Source of the DNA: Ustulina deusta
Lineage: Eukaryota; Ascomycota; Sordariomycetes; Xylariales; Xylariaceae
DNA length: 64,000 bases
Reading direction: 5' to 3'
NCBI GenBank assembly: GCA_023159155.1
Contig: JAJNNX010000078.1
Span: 1-64,000 of the forward strand
Shown: piece after piece, positions 1 to 15,300 of the stretch
How positions within the stretch are numbered: position 1 is the first letter of the stretch
Layout of the letters: the number at the start of each line of letters is the position of its first letter
The notes under the pieces: generated by a model
What the model was told of the DNA's origin: nothing
The model's input: only the letters and a program-made list of their open reading frames with translations
Database searches by the model: none
Program-made: the position numbers and the translations under genes

Positions 1-3000
1 ATTTAAGTTGTTTATATAATAAAAAAGCGGGGGTCTCTTTTGTAATAAATACTAAAAAAGCAAAAAAATATGCAAGCTAGTAAATATAATTATATCTATT
101 TTATATTAGTATTTTTATTAACTTAAATATATCATATAATTAAGTTTTAGGTTTAATCTTTTTTAATATAGTTTATATAAACAAATTGCTAAACTAGTTT
201 TATTAGTTTTTTAACTTTAAATTAAATAAAAATAGCTACAAAGTTATAAATAAAAACAGGCTTAAGTACCTAGTAAGTACCCCTAAAGTTTTGTTAATAA
301 TTTGCTAGTATTTAATTTTGTTTACTAAAAATATTTTGCTGCTTTATAGCAATCTATTATTTTTAGTTTAGAATTATTAGTATTCTGGGCGATTTAAAAA
401 TAAGTAGTTCTGTTCTTGTTTTGTAGTATGTTTGTTGGTTGTTTATATAGGTTTAGGATATTTATGCTGCATATACCTAAATAATAGTGCAGCAAAAAAA
501 CGTGCTGCTCTAAGTAGTAGCATGTATTTTTTTTAATACTATAAGTATTTTTATTTATTTTTGGTTTATAGGGTTATTTGATATGATTAAACGCTAGCTT
601 AACGCTAGGTATATTTTTATAAAAGTGTTTTATATTTTTAATTTGAGAATTATAGTTATATACTATAGATATTAGCTGTTTGTTGTTTTATGTTAGAGAT
701 ATAAGAAGCAGTAGTAAGTACTACTGATTAAATCACTTGGACTACTAGATTGGCTAATATAGCTAATATAGATATTACTTATTTTGATAAGATCTGATTT
801 TAGGGGTAGTTTGTACGTGGCTTAATAGTAGAGCGTAGATCAAGTATTTGAGGTAGTTAGTTCAATTCTAACTATATAGGTGTTCGTGGGTTTGTTTTTG
901 TCAACTTGCTGGAGTTTTGGGCCAATATAATTGTAAGAGTAGTAAGTCCCTAATAGTTTGTAGTTTTTGCAATCGTTCCTGTACTGTTGGCACCCCCTTT
1001 AGGGTAAAGTTGTCCTTAACGAATAGTCTGAATTCTGGTATATAGCTATATAGGGCTTTAAAGGGTGATTTGCTAGTTGTGCTATTAATAGCTAAGTTGA
1101 TTGCAAAATATGCTTAGGGGAGTAGTTATAGCTAATTAGTTTGTTTGCTGTTAATAAAGCATCTAAAGTAGTTCTTAATTGTTTGATTTATGTGCTCCGT
1201 TTGCTTATTAGTTCTGGGGTAAAACGTAACCGAATATCTTTTCTTGATCTTAGAGTAATAGTATAGGTCTAACTAGAAATAACTAGTAAAAAAGGAGCCG
1301 CGGTTTAACACAATACTTGTAAAACTTTTATAAACATATTTGATTTTTTAATAAAATAAAGTAGCAAGCTATATTAAAATTATTTTAGTATTAATAAGAA
1401 ACAAATATATTAATTTAGTAAATCTATTAACAATTACTAAAATATAATTAATTTGGTAGTTTTTATAAAAAGTTAAAGGCAGTCCAACTATAAAGTTTAT
1501 AAATAGTTTTTGTATAAAAGCTAAAAGTATAAGTAGAGCATTAAGTTTGCTGTATTTTTAGTAGTGTTTTGCTTTTGATCTAAGGTATATTACATAACTA
1601 CTTACGTAGTTATTAATATTTGCTTTTATTTTTGGCTAAAAGAACTTATATTATAGTAGTTTAAACGTATGTTTTTATCTAAAATGCTCTACTAATAAGT
1701 TATTATAGTATAATTTAATAAGCTAGAAATAAATAGATTTTTTAGAAGAAATATAAACTTTATTTTTATAGTATAAGAAAGATTTTTTAATTGTTTATTA
1801 AAAGTCCATAAGCTTTTTAGTATTAATATGCTTTTTAATTAACCTATATTTGGGGTTTTTTTATTAAATATTCTAGATTATATTTTATAAACTTTGCAAT
1901 ATATCTAGATTTTAGAAGTTTTTATTACTTATAGCTATTTGCGCTTATATATATATAACTGCTTATATAAGAATAGTCCTTTTTTTAGGGGGTTGGGCAG
2001 CACATATTTTGCCTATTAGTACTTTTAGGTACTTATTAGAAATCTTGGTTTATATTACTGCAATTTTTTTTTTAGTGTTAGAAAAAGATTGGTATTTTGG
2101 AGCGAATTGCCTATATAATTAAGTTAGTGCGATAAGAAATTAGCTCTGTTTTGCTTGCTTTGCTTATATTTAATAATAAAATCAAAAGGAGCTAAATATA
2201 TATATTAATAAGCTTGCTTTTTATTTAGCTTTAGAGTTTTTATAAATATCTAAAAATTGCTATAGTTAGTTAATATTTCGACTAGTAATTTGTTTTTTTA
2301 AAAATAATGCTATTAATGCTTAAAATATTTTATAATTGCAAATATTTTTTAATTTAAGGTTTTGTAGTTTAATTCTGCATTAGTAAACTTACAAAAATAA
2401 AATATAACAGAACGCTATTTATTTTAATTATTTTTTTAAAAAAAGTTTTTTGCTAGTACTGCTTTAGAAAAATCGGTTTTTATTAATATTTGCTTTTTAG
2501 AGTTAAAATATATAAAAAAAATAGCCTTTCTAAATAAGTTCTAAAGCTTTTTAAAAGCTTTTATTATAGGACGGTCTAAAAAGATTCGATTTTTTTTTGT
2601 CCTAGTTATACTTTTTTTTAAATATTAAGATAAAAAAGTAGCAACTTAAAAATATCTTTTAATAAAGCGCTAGTAGAAGTTATAAAACTTTAAAAATTAT
2701 TGCAGCTTATAATAAAAATTAGGAAACAGCTACTGTTTAATTATATTAATACAACTAAGGTTTATTTTAATGCTTTAACCAAATATAATATATTTAAAGA
2801 ATTCAAGTTTCTTTTAGTAAAATTAATATTTTAAAGGCTTGGCATATAGCTTAGCATTTTAAAGTTTTTTAATAATTTTTTAAACATGTTTTATATAAGA
2901 TTTTTTTTTTATAAAAAATATAAAAATATTATTTAAGTATATAATATAGAATATATTTAAAATATTATTAAATGTTTTATATATATAGTTCTAAAAAATG

Positions 3001-5930
3001 GCAGAAATATTATATAAATCTATAAGTATAACTAAAAATTTGTAATAGTTATAATATGTATAAAAAGCTATTTTTTATTTATTTTTTTTTTTGATTTAGA
3101 TATAATAATAAGCGTTTTTAAGATCAATTTTAGTAAATATTTTAGCGTATGCAAGTCTATCTATTAATTCCGAAATAAAAAAAAGAATATAGCGATTTTT
3201 TTGCGTAATATAGTTAAATCTTTTATAGTTTACATATAGTTTTAAACTTTTATTTTTTTTAAAAACAAATAAAATAGGAGCTCTAGCTAAGCTTTTAGAT
3301 TTTTATATCTTTTTGTTAGCTATTATTTCTATAAGTTATTCTTAAAATTTTTTAAGTTTATCTTAGGTTAATAAATAAATAGAATAATAAAGTATTATAG
3401 TATTATTTTATAAATTAATTGCTAAGTTTTTTTGTTTGGAGTGTAGGAAAATGCTAGCCTTGTTAGTATTAAAAAAATTAGCTAAGTTGTAAAATTTTGG
3501 CAGAACACTTTTAAAACCGGTGCAATTCCTTTTAGTTTTTAATTCTTCTAACCAAAAGGGTTCAAAAAGGTATATAATAGCTTGGTAATATTTTTTATTT
3601 TTGTAAGCTTTAGTAAATTAATAAGCTATAACTAACTTAAAGTGCTTAAGCTTTAAGCTATAAAACTAGCGATTTAAACTTAAATTAAGTATAATTTTTT
3701 AGTTTTTTAGTATAGTTTAGGAAAAGAGCACTAGACTTTTTTTTAATTAATTATTTTAGTTAATAGTAACGCAGGCATGCTAAAATTTTTAGGTTACCCT
3801 ACAACTATTAGTAAGTTTATAAGTAACCTAATAAACGCTATAACTAAAAAATCTACTTTTAATAGCATATTATAAAGTATAAGTACAAAATAGAGCTTTT
3901 TTTAGTTTATTATATAAAGCAAAAGTATAACTAATATAATTATATTTAGCGTAAGAATTTAAATTAATAAATATTTTTAATAGGAGTTTTTTTAGGCTAA
4001 TAAAATAAATATTATATAAAGTATAAAATTAACGCAAAACAGATATAAAAAGCTATAGTTTCGGCCCAGGCTTTATAGCTAAGACTAAGACTATTTTTTA
4101 TTTTTTTAATTATTATTTAAATATTTATTAGAATGTGCTAAAAAATTATATAAATAATCTTAGCCCAAATAATAGTTGTTTTTCTATAAATAGTAAAATA
4201 TATTAGAGTTTTTTTATTTTTAATTTAATTAAGTTTTTTAAATTTAATGTTTTTGATTTTTTAGTAAGTATTACTAGTTGGGTTTTTTATAATTATAACT
4301 AATATAACTTATCTTTTTATAATTAAAGCAGAAAAGGTCCTATGTATTACTACTTTGCTTTAGGCAATTATTAGAGTTATTTTATAGCTATTTCTAGGGT
4401 ATATTAGGGGTATATTAGCTAAAGTATTTAGGAAGTAATGATTTTTTAGGTGTACAATTATTAGGGGGTTACTAATTTGGATAAGGTTACTTTAGCTAGT
4501 TATAGTACTAATAACTATTTTAGTTCCAAACTATATTATAATATTTTTAGCTTTAGTAAAAATAATCTTTATTATTAAAGTATTTTTGTTTAAGGGGGCT
4601 TTAGTATTATTGCTAATTCTAGGGTTTATTAGTATTAGTTCGGTTAGTATTTAAATATAAAAGTTTTTATTAAAGCTTTATAGTTCTAAGAGCAAAAGTT
4701 ATTAATTTTTAATAATATTATGCTATATTTACTATTACTAATCTCTTTTAAAGTAATAAATTATTAAAATTTATACTTTTTTGTTAGAGCAGATTAGTTA
4801 GTTTTTAGTAGTATAATATAGCTTTTTTATTATTGCTTTATTGTTTTTTTTAGATTTTAATCTAAAACAAATATTAATTAAATATTTTGGAATTTTGATT
4901 AGTTTATTATTAAGCTTTTTTAACTACTAGCTAATGTTTGCAATAAAAAAAGTTAATTAGCAAATTAAAGTTTTAGTCCAGTTAGTAAAAGTTTTTTAAT
5001 TAGATTTATAAAAAAAGTAATCTTAGCGCGTTTTTTTTTTAAAAAAAACTTAATATTAGTTTTTATAATTTTAGTTTATTTTGCTAACTATATAAATAAT
5101 TTAAGTTTAGGCTTGTTAGAACTTTTTTTGCAAACTTTTAAATATAGATTTTAGTTTTTTAATTTATTTAATTTATTAATTATAAATAAACTATATAGTA
5201 AGTAAAAAATATTTAAATTTTAAAAAATAACTAAAATTAACGTTTGATTTTTTATTATTATTGTAGTATTTATAATAATAAAGTAATTAATAGTTAGGAT
5301 TGCTTAGATCCGACTTGTTAAATAATAAAAAAAGAAATAAAGAAATAAATAATAAGCTAGAATCAGAAAAGTTATATTATTTTTAGTACTAACTTTTATG
5401 TTTTAAGTAAAAAATATAAAAAAAATTTAAAAAGTTAAAAAATTTAAGGTTTTTTAAATTTCTAGCTTTTTTTTAATACTTGTGTTTTTTAGGTTTTTGT
5501 TTTAATATTAATTTGTATACGTTTATAGATCAAAATTCCTTTAATCTAAAGGCAGGTTATTTTTGTTTTTTTAGCTGTTCATTTATTTTTTTAAGTTCTG
5601 TTTTAAGTTAAGTATTTTATTATAATAAAAATTAATTAGTACTTTTAAGTCGTAAAGTACTATTGTTATTTTAGTAACTAAGTATTAAACTACTACTAAG
5701 CTCTGATTTTTGATTTTTATCTAGAAAAGAATTAGTATAGCTTTATTGGCTATTTATAGCTAATTTGTTTTTTTTAAGAGGCATTAATCTAGTTAATAGT
5801 CCGGGTTTTCTAGGGGCTATTATATAAATATATTATAAGTAATCTTAAAAAAAAGCTTTAGAATTGTTATAAATAGGAAGTTTATAAGGTTAGGTATAAT
5901 ATATAGAGAGATAAGTTATATATTTAGTAA
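1..5930 (-). mobile_element. RIP-degraded Ty3/gypsy retrotransposon relic
   Basis: Extremely AT-rich DNA with no intact frame. Read on the minus strand with stops ignored, it shows gypsy-type pol in the expected order. A reverse transcriptase block lies at about 2,650-3,300, with the stretch TKIDLKNAYYYI and, further on, YLNNIFIF where functional elements have YLDD. A late integrase region lies at about 930-1,260 and includes ERLQKLQTIRDLLLQ. Asp-to-Asn and Gln/Arg-to-stop changes fit RIP (C to T on either strand). I could not place the LTRs, so the ends are approximate. A gag part probably lies at about 4,000-5,900. The element is dead. Confidence 0.75.
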
Positions 5931-6060
5931 GGTTGGCTTATAAGACTAAAGCTTGTAGGAGGAAGATTTTCTATCGAAGTGGGTGCAGATATGGTATGTA
6001 TATATAGTGAGTGTGCACCGGTCCTAGTATGCCAGGCATGACACCACTTTATAGCAAAAT
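5930..6060. other. Short island of normal base composition between two relics
   Basis: About 130 bp that are clearly less AT-rich than both sides, lying between the gypsy relic and the copia relic. It may be unique DNA or an LTR edge that escaped mutation. I found no second copy in the window and no coding signal. Confidence 0.3.
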
Positions 6061-9000
6061 CAATACTTTTTAAAATAGTTAAGTTTTTATATTATTAGTT
6101 CTAGGGCTTTTTAAGTATATAAAAACACTTTATAATCTTTTTATTAGTATATTATAAGTTTATAACTTATATTTAAATAATATTTAAACGTTCTATTTTA
6201 TAAACTCTTTTTTAAGTAATAAGTTTTTGATTTTTTTTTTAAAAATTAATATGCTCTGCTAAGCTTTTTAGCTATATTTAAAAAACTTATATAATCTAAG
6301 CTATTTTAAAAAAATTATCTATTTTAGTATAAATAAAGCTTTTATAAATTTATTAATAATTATATTATTAATAAGTATATATTCTACTATAATAGTTCTA
6401 TTTTTAATTTTTTAGTATAACTAGTAGTTATAAATATTACTATATTATAATTTAATATATAATAAAGCTACTTTTTTTATAACAAGCTTTATAGTTTGCT
6501 AATTATTATACTATATTTATATTTGCTAATTTTATAGTACTACTTTAAGTTTATTAATAAACTAGTTAATAAATATTACTTTTTTAGCTATTTAAGCTAG
6601 AGCTAAAAGCTTTGCTTTAGTTATAAATATAATAACTATATTTTGTTTATTAGCTTGCTAGCAGATTATTTCCTTAAAAAGCTTTATAATATAAGCTTAA
6701 GAGCTTTTTTAATTAAAAGTATTATTTATAAAAAACGTATCGCTAGCTACTATAAAATTATTTTTATTTTTAAATTATAATATATAATACTATATAAAAA
6801 ATAAGTATAATAAAAGCTTATTAGTAGCCCAGTAATATTTAAAAAAAAATTATAGTTAAATTATATAAGCTTAAAAATTTTAAATGCTATATTTAAATAT
6901 ATTATTACTATAATATATAAAATTAACCCTATTTTTTATTAGTAATACTTAATACTAGCAAATATAAAAATCCCTTTATATAAAAAAAGCTTTTAAACTT
7001 TTATTAAAATAATTATATAAGTTATAACTATAATATTTTATAGCTTAGTAATCTTTTTAATATAAAAAGCCTATAAAAACTAAAAAAGCCTTTTTTTTTG
7101 TTTTTAATTATTTTAACGCTTAAGAACTATTATAAGTTTTTATCCCTAATAAAGTTATAGCATATTTTAAATATAACAATTACTTTATTTATAGCTATTT
7201 AGCTTTTTTGTTTATATATTATAACTATATTATTAATATATATAAATAAAAATTCACTTTTTAAGAAATAATAACAAAATTTATAAAATATTAGCTTAAA
7301 GCTTATCTTTTATAATAATTTAATAAGCTTTTTTTATTATAGCAAAAAAAACTTTCAAAGCTTATATAAAGCTTGTAATAGTTTAACTATAATATTTAGC
7401 TTCCGGTAGCTTAAAAGCATACGTATATAAATCTTTTTATTTAATTTAATGTTTATAAAAATATTTATAGCGTTATATTATTTAAGTTTTAAATTAAACT
7501 TAGTAATAATAATTATTAATGTTTTAAAAGATTTTTTTGCTAATATACTAGTATAAATATCCTTTTAATTATTATTTAGCTACTAATTTTTTTATATTAC
7601 TAGATAAGCTTTATATTTTTTATAATACTTATATTTATTAAACTTATAAATATAAACTTATATATAATCTAAAATAATCTTTTTTTATAAAAAGCTTTTA
7701 AATATTTCTTTTTAAATATTTATCTTTTTATAGCTTTATAAATAAATAAGTTCTATTTATTTAAAGTAATTTTTTAGCAAATAATTTATAAAATCTTTAT
7801 ATTACTTTAATAATTATAGTAAATCTTATTAGTATATTTTTTTTTTAATTTAAAAAAATTTATAATTAAGCTTTTAAACAACTAATATTTAGCTTAAAAG
7901 TTTTTTCTTTTTTATTAGCAAAACTTTTAATAAAATTTATTAATTATAATTAGTTATATAATAACTAATAAGCTTTTTTTAAAATTTCTTTTTTTTTATT
8001 AATAAAGCTTTTAATAAAATTTAATAGCTATAATTAGATATATAATAAATAATAAACTTTTTTAAAAGTTTTTTTTTTTACTAGTAAAACTTTTAATAAA
8101 ATTTAATAGCTATAATTAATTATATAGTAATTAATAAGCTTTTTTAAAAGCTTTTTTTTTTTTACTAATAAAGTTTTTAATAAAATTTAGTAGCTATAAT
8201 TAGTTATAATAAATTTTTAAAGAACTTTTTAATAGTTTAACTTTTTTGCTTTTAATTACTAATTTATTATTAATTATTTTTGCTTTTTATAATCTAGCTA
8301 TATTAAAACTAGTTATTTAATAAGCTATAATTAAAACATTAAAAATTAACTTAATAAAAGCTTAGTATTAATTATTAAATAGCTTTTTATTTAAGCTTAA
8401 ATCTAGCAATTTAGCTTATAATATTACTAAATATAACAAAACAGCTTTTAGACTTTATAGTAGTATTAATAATCTAAAAACAAACTATAAATTGGTATAA
8501 AAATAAAAATCTTAATAAAAAGTTTTTGTTTCTCTTTTTATAAGCTTATTTTTATTAGAATTCTTTTCGGACTTAGATTTATTAGCATTCTTAGTATTGC
8601 TTTCTAAAAATTAACTAGCAAGCTTATTATTTTTTTGTTTATTAGTTATATTTTTCTTAAAATTAAAAACATTTTAATAACTAATACTATTTATTAACGT
8701 TTTATATATTTCTAAAATTATTTTAAAAAAATTATTTTTAAATTTATTTTTATTACTACTAAAAAACTTATTTTTATTAAAAACTATATTTTTTATTACT
8801 ATAATTTTATTTTTAAAAAAAAACTAAATATAATAAGTATTAATAAACTAGTAGCTTACTAAATAGCTTATTTAAACATTAAAGTTAAACTTTTTATGTT
8901 TTTATTTTTTAAGTTTAGCTTTAATAATTATAGCAAATATTATATATTTAAATATTTTTAAATAAAATATATAAAATGTTTAATTATAGCTAACAAACTT

Positions 9001-11040
9001 TTATAAGTAATCAAAATATAAATAGAATTTTTTATATAAAGCTTGCTAGCGATTAACTTGCTTAAGTGTCCGGTTATATAAATATATTACTATTTAAACT
9101 ATTTTAAGCTAAAAAAAAAACAAAAAACCTACAACTATTATATATTAAGCTCGCCTAATACTTAATAATACTTCCTACTTTTTTAGCTACTTTATTAAAA
9201 TTTTAAATATATAGTAGTAAGATCTTAAAATCTATTTTATAAGCTTATTTTATAGCTATTACTAAACGTATAGTTTTTTAATTATTACTAGCAATCTTAT
9301 TATTATATTTTATAACTTTTATTTTATTATTATAATATGTTTAAATATATTAAATATAATATTTAAAAACTTTTTAAATAATATTAGCATACTTATTATT
9401 AATATAATAGTTCTAAATATAGCTTAAGTATTAATTAATAATTAGTATAATATATTATAAGCGCCTATCTTTATTAAAAATATTAAATTTATAAAAATTA
9501 ATAACTAATTAAGCACTAGCTTTTATAACTTTTAAGCAAACATTTTATACTATTTTATAATAAGCTTTAAATTTACTACATGCTATATAATCTATAGTTT
9601 AGATTTTATTATCAAAGTATAAAATAATTACTACTCTTTTTATATAGTTAAACAACCGTTTTAAAAGTTTAGGGCCTATATATTCTAAATATTAGTACTA
9701 CTTATAAAAGCTAGCTTAAGATCTAGAACACTTTATATAAAAGTTTAATAAGTTTTTTTATATATAAAACGCCTGCTTAATTAAACGTTCTAAAAAATAT
9801 TCTATAACATATTAGCTATATATTTAGGTTAAAAAATATAAGGGCTTTTTTTATTAGTGTTTTAAAAGATCAGACTTAGGTTTATTATTTTAGTATACGC
9901 TTGTTTGGTTTAGAACTTGCAAAAAAACTAAATTAATAGCTATATCTAAACAAAAAGCAATATTATATAGCTAATATATAACTATACCTTTTAAGCCCTA
10001 AGCTTTAACGTTAATTTTGCTATAGCTATATATATAAATTATACTATTTTTTGCTAGTACTATATTATTTAGGTTAATATTTCTTAAATATATAAAACAA
10101 TATATTTAATTAAATATATAAATAATTAATCTAGAGTTTATTATAGTTAAGTTATATAGTTTATACGTTTTAATAAACCTTTAATTAATAATAAATAAGT
10201 TTACTACTTTTGCTATAAAAAGCCTTAAGAATTAATTATTCCAAAGGTTATTTTTTAAAACCTTAAATTTTATTTTTTTCTTTTTTTATTGCTTCTACGC
10301 TTTTTCTACCGCTTGTTTAACGCTTTTTTTATTTACTATATATGTTTTAGCTACTTTATTAATATTTTGATTAAATTTCCAGCTTTTTAGTTAAAGCTTT
10401 ATAAATATAAGCCAATAACTTAATATATAGTAATAACTATAATATATAATATAATCTTTTATATTTAGGTTTTTTTTTTAGCTTTAATTCTTATATTAGT
10501 ATAAAAACGCTTAATAAAAATATTTTCAAAGCTTTTTCTCTAATTATTTTAATAGTTTTTATAACTATTATTAGTTTAGTATTATTAATAGTTTTTATAA
10601 TCTTAACAATTTTATTTAAAATAATTTTCTTTTTAATTGTTTATAGGATTATTTAAGTTATTTTAATTATTAAAAAGTTTAAAAGTATTAAAAATACTTT
10701 TTTTAATAATCTTTCCAAAAATATAAATTATATTTAAAATTATAGCTTTTTAATATAGTTTAGTAATAATAGTTTAGTATTATAAAATATTATTTATAAT
10801 AATATTATAATAAATATTTTAAAAAAAAATAACTTAAGCTAAATAAATATTTTATAAAGCTTTTTTTAAATTAATAATAAACTTAAACAAGTTTATTATT
10901 TTAGCGCTTTTTAAATAAGCTTTAAAAACTTTATTAAGCTACTTGTTTGCTTATTTAATTAAGTTTTTAATAGGTTTTCTAGCTATAAAATTAATAAAAG
11001 CTTTATATTCCGATTTATACCTAAACTTTAAAACTGATAG
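6060..11040 (-). mobile_element. RIP-degraded Ty1/copia retrotransposon relic
   Basis: AT-rich and stop-riddled. On the minus strand near 7,110-7,260 there is a copia-like reverse transcriptase active-site context, YINNIVI (YVDD in working elements), followed by a match to the conserved region after it (INKVIVIFK, then FIRDKNL). Gag and integrase would lie at higher coordinates in this orientation, but I could not recognise them with certainty. Boundaries are set by the less AT-rich islands on both sides and are approximate. Confidence 0.6.
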
Positions 11041-11210
11041 GCATAACTATGGATATGTCAGCCATAGCCATGAACATGTTCATCATGTCTATAAGTAGGT
11101 AGATGTCCTCATGATTTCATACTTAGAGAGAAGAAGATCATTTATTTATACTTCACACAATAATTGTTATCCTTAACAAGTGACTGAATCGCCGTAACAA
11201 AAACATATTA
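11030..11210. repeat. Unmutated LTR-like island
   Basis: About 180 bp of near-normal base composition at the edge of the copia relic. The part from 11,058 to about 11,197 starts TGTCAG and ends GTAACA, and holds a TATA-like stretch (TTTATACTTC), so it could be a short LTR or its fragment. No second copy was seen in the window and no target duplication was found, so this is only a suggestion. Confidence 0.3.
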
Positions 11211-12302
11211 GGCTATATTTCCAAACTTTCTAAAGTTATTATATTACTTATTAATTGTTTGGTTAGCTTTTATTTATATTAAGCAATAGTTTAAATAAAC
11301 TATTTTATATATTTATTTAGCAAGCTTAGTAAGTTTAGTTTAATAGTTAATATAGTACTTAAAAATAATTTTATAACGTTATTTAGCGTTTTAATATAGC
11401 ATTTTTCTAGTAATTATTAGCTTTATATATATTGCAATGTTAGGATTAGCAGTTTTAATAATAAAAGAATCGCTTATTAGTAGCGCGCTTAGTAACTAAA
11501 GCTATAAAGCTCGCTCTTTTTCTAGAACTATATATTTTTAAAAGTTATAGTTATAAGCGCTAATAATAAAGTTTTTTTTCTATAATAAAAAGTCTTCTAA
11601 AAAATTAAACATAATAATATATTATTTAGATATAATAATAATTTTTATATATTTTCGGCTAAAAATTGCTTATAATAAAATATAAAAATTAATAAGACTT
11701 TTAATTGTCAGATTTAATATTATAAAACATACTATATATATATATTTAAATTGCTTTATTTATTATTATTTCTTATAGGTCCTATTTTGCCTCTATAAAA
11801 TATTTATTTATAAGCTCGCTAGTAAGTGTGGCCTAGCCATACTCACTAAGCCACGTTGTTAAGCCATAACGCTTATATAACCAAGTAATCCTGCCATCCA
11901 TGCCTAATTAGCTCTTTTTACAGCTACTAGCTATAGGCCAAATCCAACATCTGCATGGCTAGGTGTGCATAGTGTAGGTGGCTAGGTCTGTGGCTGATTC
12001 TGTGACTGTGCTAGTCTATCTAGAGCCAATTAAAAGCGCCCAGATTGCAAGCGCTAGGCAAGTATATAGGTAATTAGCCTATTTCGGAGACACTAACCCG
12101 ATTCAACGTGCCTCTGCCTTGACATCCTACATGGTAGTTAGTACCTACAGTATTCTGTTACTCATGTCATTGCTTCGTAATGCAGAAAACATCCGGCCAC
12201 ATTAATAAGATAGCTAACTTTTTATATATTTGATTTTTAACTGAGAAGTACCTGGAGAACGTTTGAGCGTTTAACCCGTAACTAACTAAGCCGTGCCAAT
12301 AT
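11211..12302. other. No gene seen; AT-rich then normal-composition spacer
   Basis: The first 600 bp are AT-rich and RIP-like. From about 11,825 the composition becomes normal, with several short imperfect repeats around GGCTAG and GCTAGGC. The open frames here are short and resemble nothing. This is the transition from the repeat block to the gene island. Confidence 0.5.
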
Positions 12303-15300
12303 CTAAGCCACAGGTCGAGAAACAACATATATCCCAAGAACTGTTTTTCCATTCACTGGAGATTGCCTATAGCCCAAATACAAAACTGCATCCTGGCCAA
12401 AATACCAGCGGGAAATTTCATTCAATGGCATCTGTTCCACATTTGGTGGCAAAAAGTCATCAAGATTACCATCCGCCAGAAGCGCCATCCAGTTGGCTAT
12501 GCTGGTCGGGCTCCGAGGCACTATGTCGACATTCCGCATCAAGAACCAGTTTACGCCGAGGCAGACAAGTGTTGCTGCGAAGAGCGACTGGAGAACTCAG
12601 GTCGATGCCACATCCTGCAACACTCGATTGCGTCCGGCAGGATCGCGGGCTGTCGTATTAAAAACGGTGGGTTTATCCCAGACCGGAAGAATTCCGTTGA
12701 TGTTGTTCAACGCCGTGGTATGATTGGAGACTCGGAATTCATGGTTGAGGAATTGGGCAACTAAAATGCGATGGTGGAATTGTATCGAATCGGCGACTGT
12801 CGATGCCTGTGAGGCATCCCCAAGATAAGAAACTGGTATGGCGTAGCGTGAACCCATCATGATAGAAAAGAATTGATCAAAATTGGTGCCACTTCTTGTT
12901 GTCGCTATATCCGGAAGATATTGGTAAAAGCCAAGATCCCTCATAGGCTCAAACGATGCGAGATTGGCTGCGTTCGCATAGTTTGGTATTGGAGGGTTAT
13001 CCGGGTTAATAATCATCGTCTGCGCAGCAAATTCTACAGAGGTCTCCACGGTTTGCAAAGTATCATTACATCCAAAGGCATGTACAGAATCAACTCGAGC
13101 TTTTATGTCGTCTGACGAAATATTAGCCCAAGAACCCCAGACCCAAAGTTGTGAGCTGCAACCCGTATGGGTACTGGCGAAATATATATCATCATGCGCC
13201 GTTTTCTCTACGAGAATTTGTAGAGTGTCCCTATAGCTGCACCCCTCCTCAGCCTGGATAGTAATATTGAGGTAAGTGTCACCAGGACTAGATGCGGTGT
13301 CCGTGATAGCATCAATCTGGGAGGAATTATATAGCCTGCAATTTGAAAAGTTAGGGCGGACTGCTGGAACAGTGACGTTGTATACAACTCTCGATTGAGC
13401 GGAGTGGCTAGGCGCGGTACTATCCAAGTCCAGACCAGGGAAAGCGAGGTCTTCGTAGGTGCAAGCTGGATATGACGCATTCTGCAATAGGATAAGCGTC
13501 CCAACACTAAAGCCAGGCTGCGGTTCACCGGTGTTCAAGAGATTACCATCTGCAGAATAATATATTAGACTACCGGGTTTGAGCTGAACGTGTGACTCGG
13601 CGGGCAAAGTAGTTGCATAGAAGAGAGATGCTGAAAATATAGTTAACAGCGTTGTAATAGCAACTGCGAGAGTGGACGCAAGTGATTCGAAGCTTCGAGA
13701 TTTTACCTCTTCGAGGATCAAGGTAGACGTGTGTCGGTCGACAAGGTCAAGGCTGAGGGTTTCGAAAGCGGCTCCATGACGAAGCCGTAGAAGGGGACTT
13801 TGAGAGCGAGTATCAGCGTCCACCGACGCAGCATACATGCTAACCAGCGCTGATAGAAGACCTAGAAACACTGTCCACAGCTGGTACTTGATTCTTTCGG
13901 CGGGAGTGTTTGCAATACCATCGTTGCGCTCAGATTTTCTTAATAATATCTCGAGCGTGACGATCACAGCACCGATCAGGATAAAGGCAAACAACCTAAA
14001 AACAACAGACAAACTATGGGCCCTGTAAGTCGACGTCTTCATCTCTCTAACCTGTAGGTCATCGGGAAAAGGAAGTCTTTGGTCGATGCACATAGATAAC
14101 CGTCGATTGCCGGTCGATGTTTCGTCACCTTCATCAATTCGATAGACCCAATAATCCATAACAGCCTTCAAGTCAGAGACAGACACGGATCCTGTACCTG
14201 TCAAACATAGCGGGTTATGCGCTAGAAGGACAGCGTTGCCGATGATGGTACTCGGCTTTTGCGGAAGGACCAGTTTGGATTGCCGGCGCCAGATTATGAC
14301 GACCATAAAAACTGAAAGTAACAAGAGACCAGTCATAATATTGGGACGGTCTGTATAAGCAAACGTTGCTCGGACACGATTGCCGATCCAGTAGAGGGAA
14401 CTGATACCTCATTCATGAGAGACACGCCGGCGAGAATCGCGGCATACTGCTCATAGTAATTCGAAATAAGCCGCGCAATGTTGTCTCCAGCAAAAAGGGA
14501 CGATAAGGTGGAGAGAACTTCGGAACGCGTATAGTTTGCAAGTGCGAAGCCAAGCCACGCGTAGTTATCAAAATATACATATTCACCCGACAGCCAAGTT
14601 CCTGTCCACTCGTTTGTTGGGAATGGCGGAATTGCTTCCAAATGCGCCTGCATTATGTCCCAGGGAAGCACAGAACTTAATTGCCGAGAGGTTGTATCCG
14701 CTACTAGCGATATTTGGGTCCCCGCGTCGGTCTTGATCGTTTTGACGGGTTTTATTTCGTAAAATGGTGTACATATGAAAGAATTGGCTCGTAGGATGGT
14801 GAGGTTTCCATAAGATACTTCAGGGTCGGATGTATCGTTGATGGAAATGCCGGGTGTGTCGATAACAGTAGATGCCACGATGCCGATTCTCCTATCGTAG
14901 GTACTGTTGAGCCCATTACATGCTCCCGGCTGCATGCAAAGGCTGCTGCAAGCCGCAATACTCGTGTACGGATGACACTCACACATCGTGTCATCTCACA
15001 GCTGTCCGACTTTAGCCTCAAGGTCCGATTCGTAGAGGGCAAATATTGCCCGTATATGGTACTTCTGACTGGAAAGACAGTTGCTGGCTCACAGCGCAGA
15101 CCCCCCTCAAACCCGTCAACTTGTGTTGTGAGCTCCGAAATATTTTGAATATCAGTCTCAGCTTTTACGTAGGCATACTTCGTCGAGATCCCCTCTGGTA
15201 ATGAAATATTATTTAAGATCAATGCTGACAAGCTGGCGTAGGCTAGGGCACCAGTTGCCGAAAGTCCGGATGGGTCGTCTATAAACTGGTCATTGAGAGT

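Noticed and set aside
14336..14430. Intron GTATCA...CTTTCAG to repair the DUF3433 frame
   Set aside because: It would remove the conserved VSEQRLLIQT stretch that normally leads into the TM helix. A one-base frameshift fits better, though I keep the intron as an alternative.
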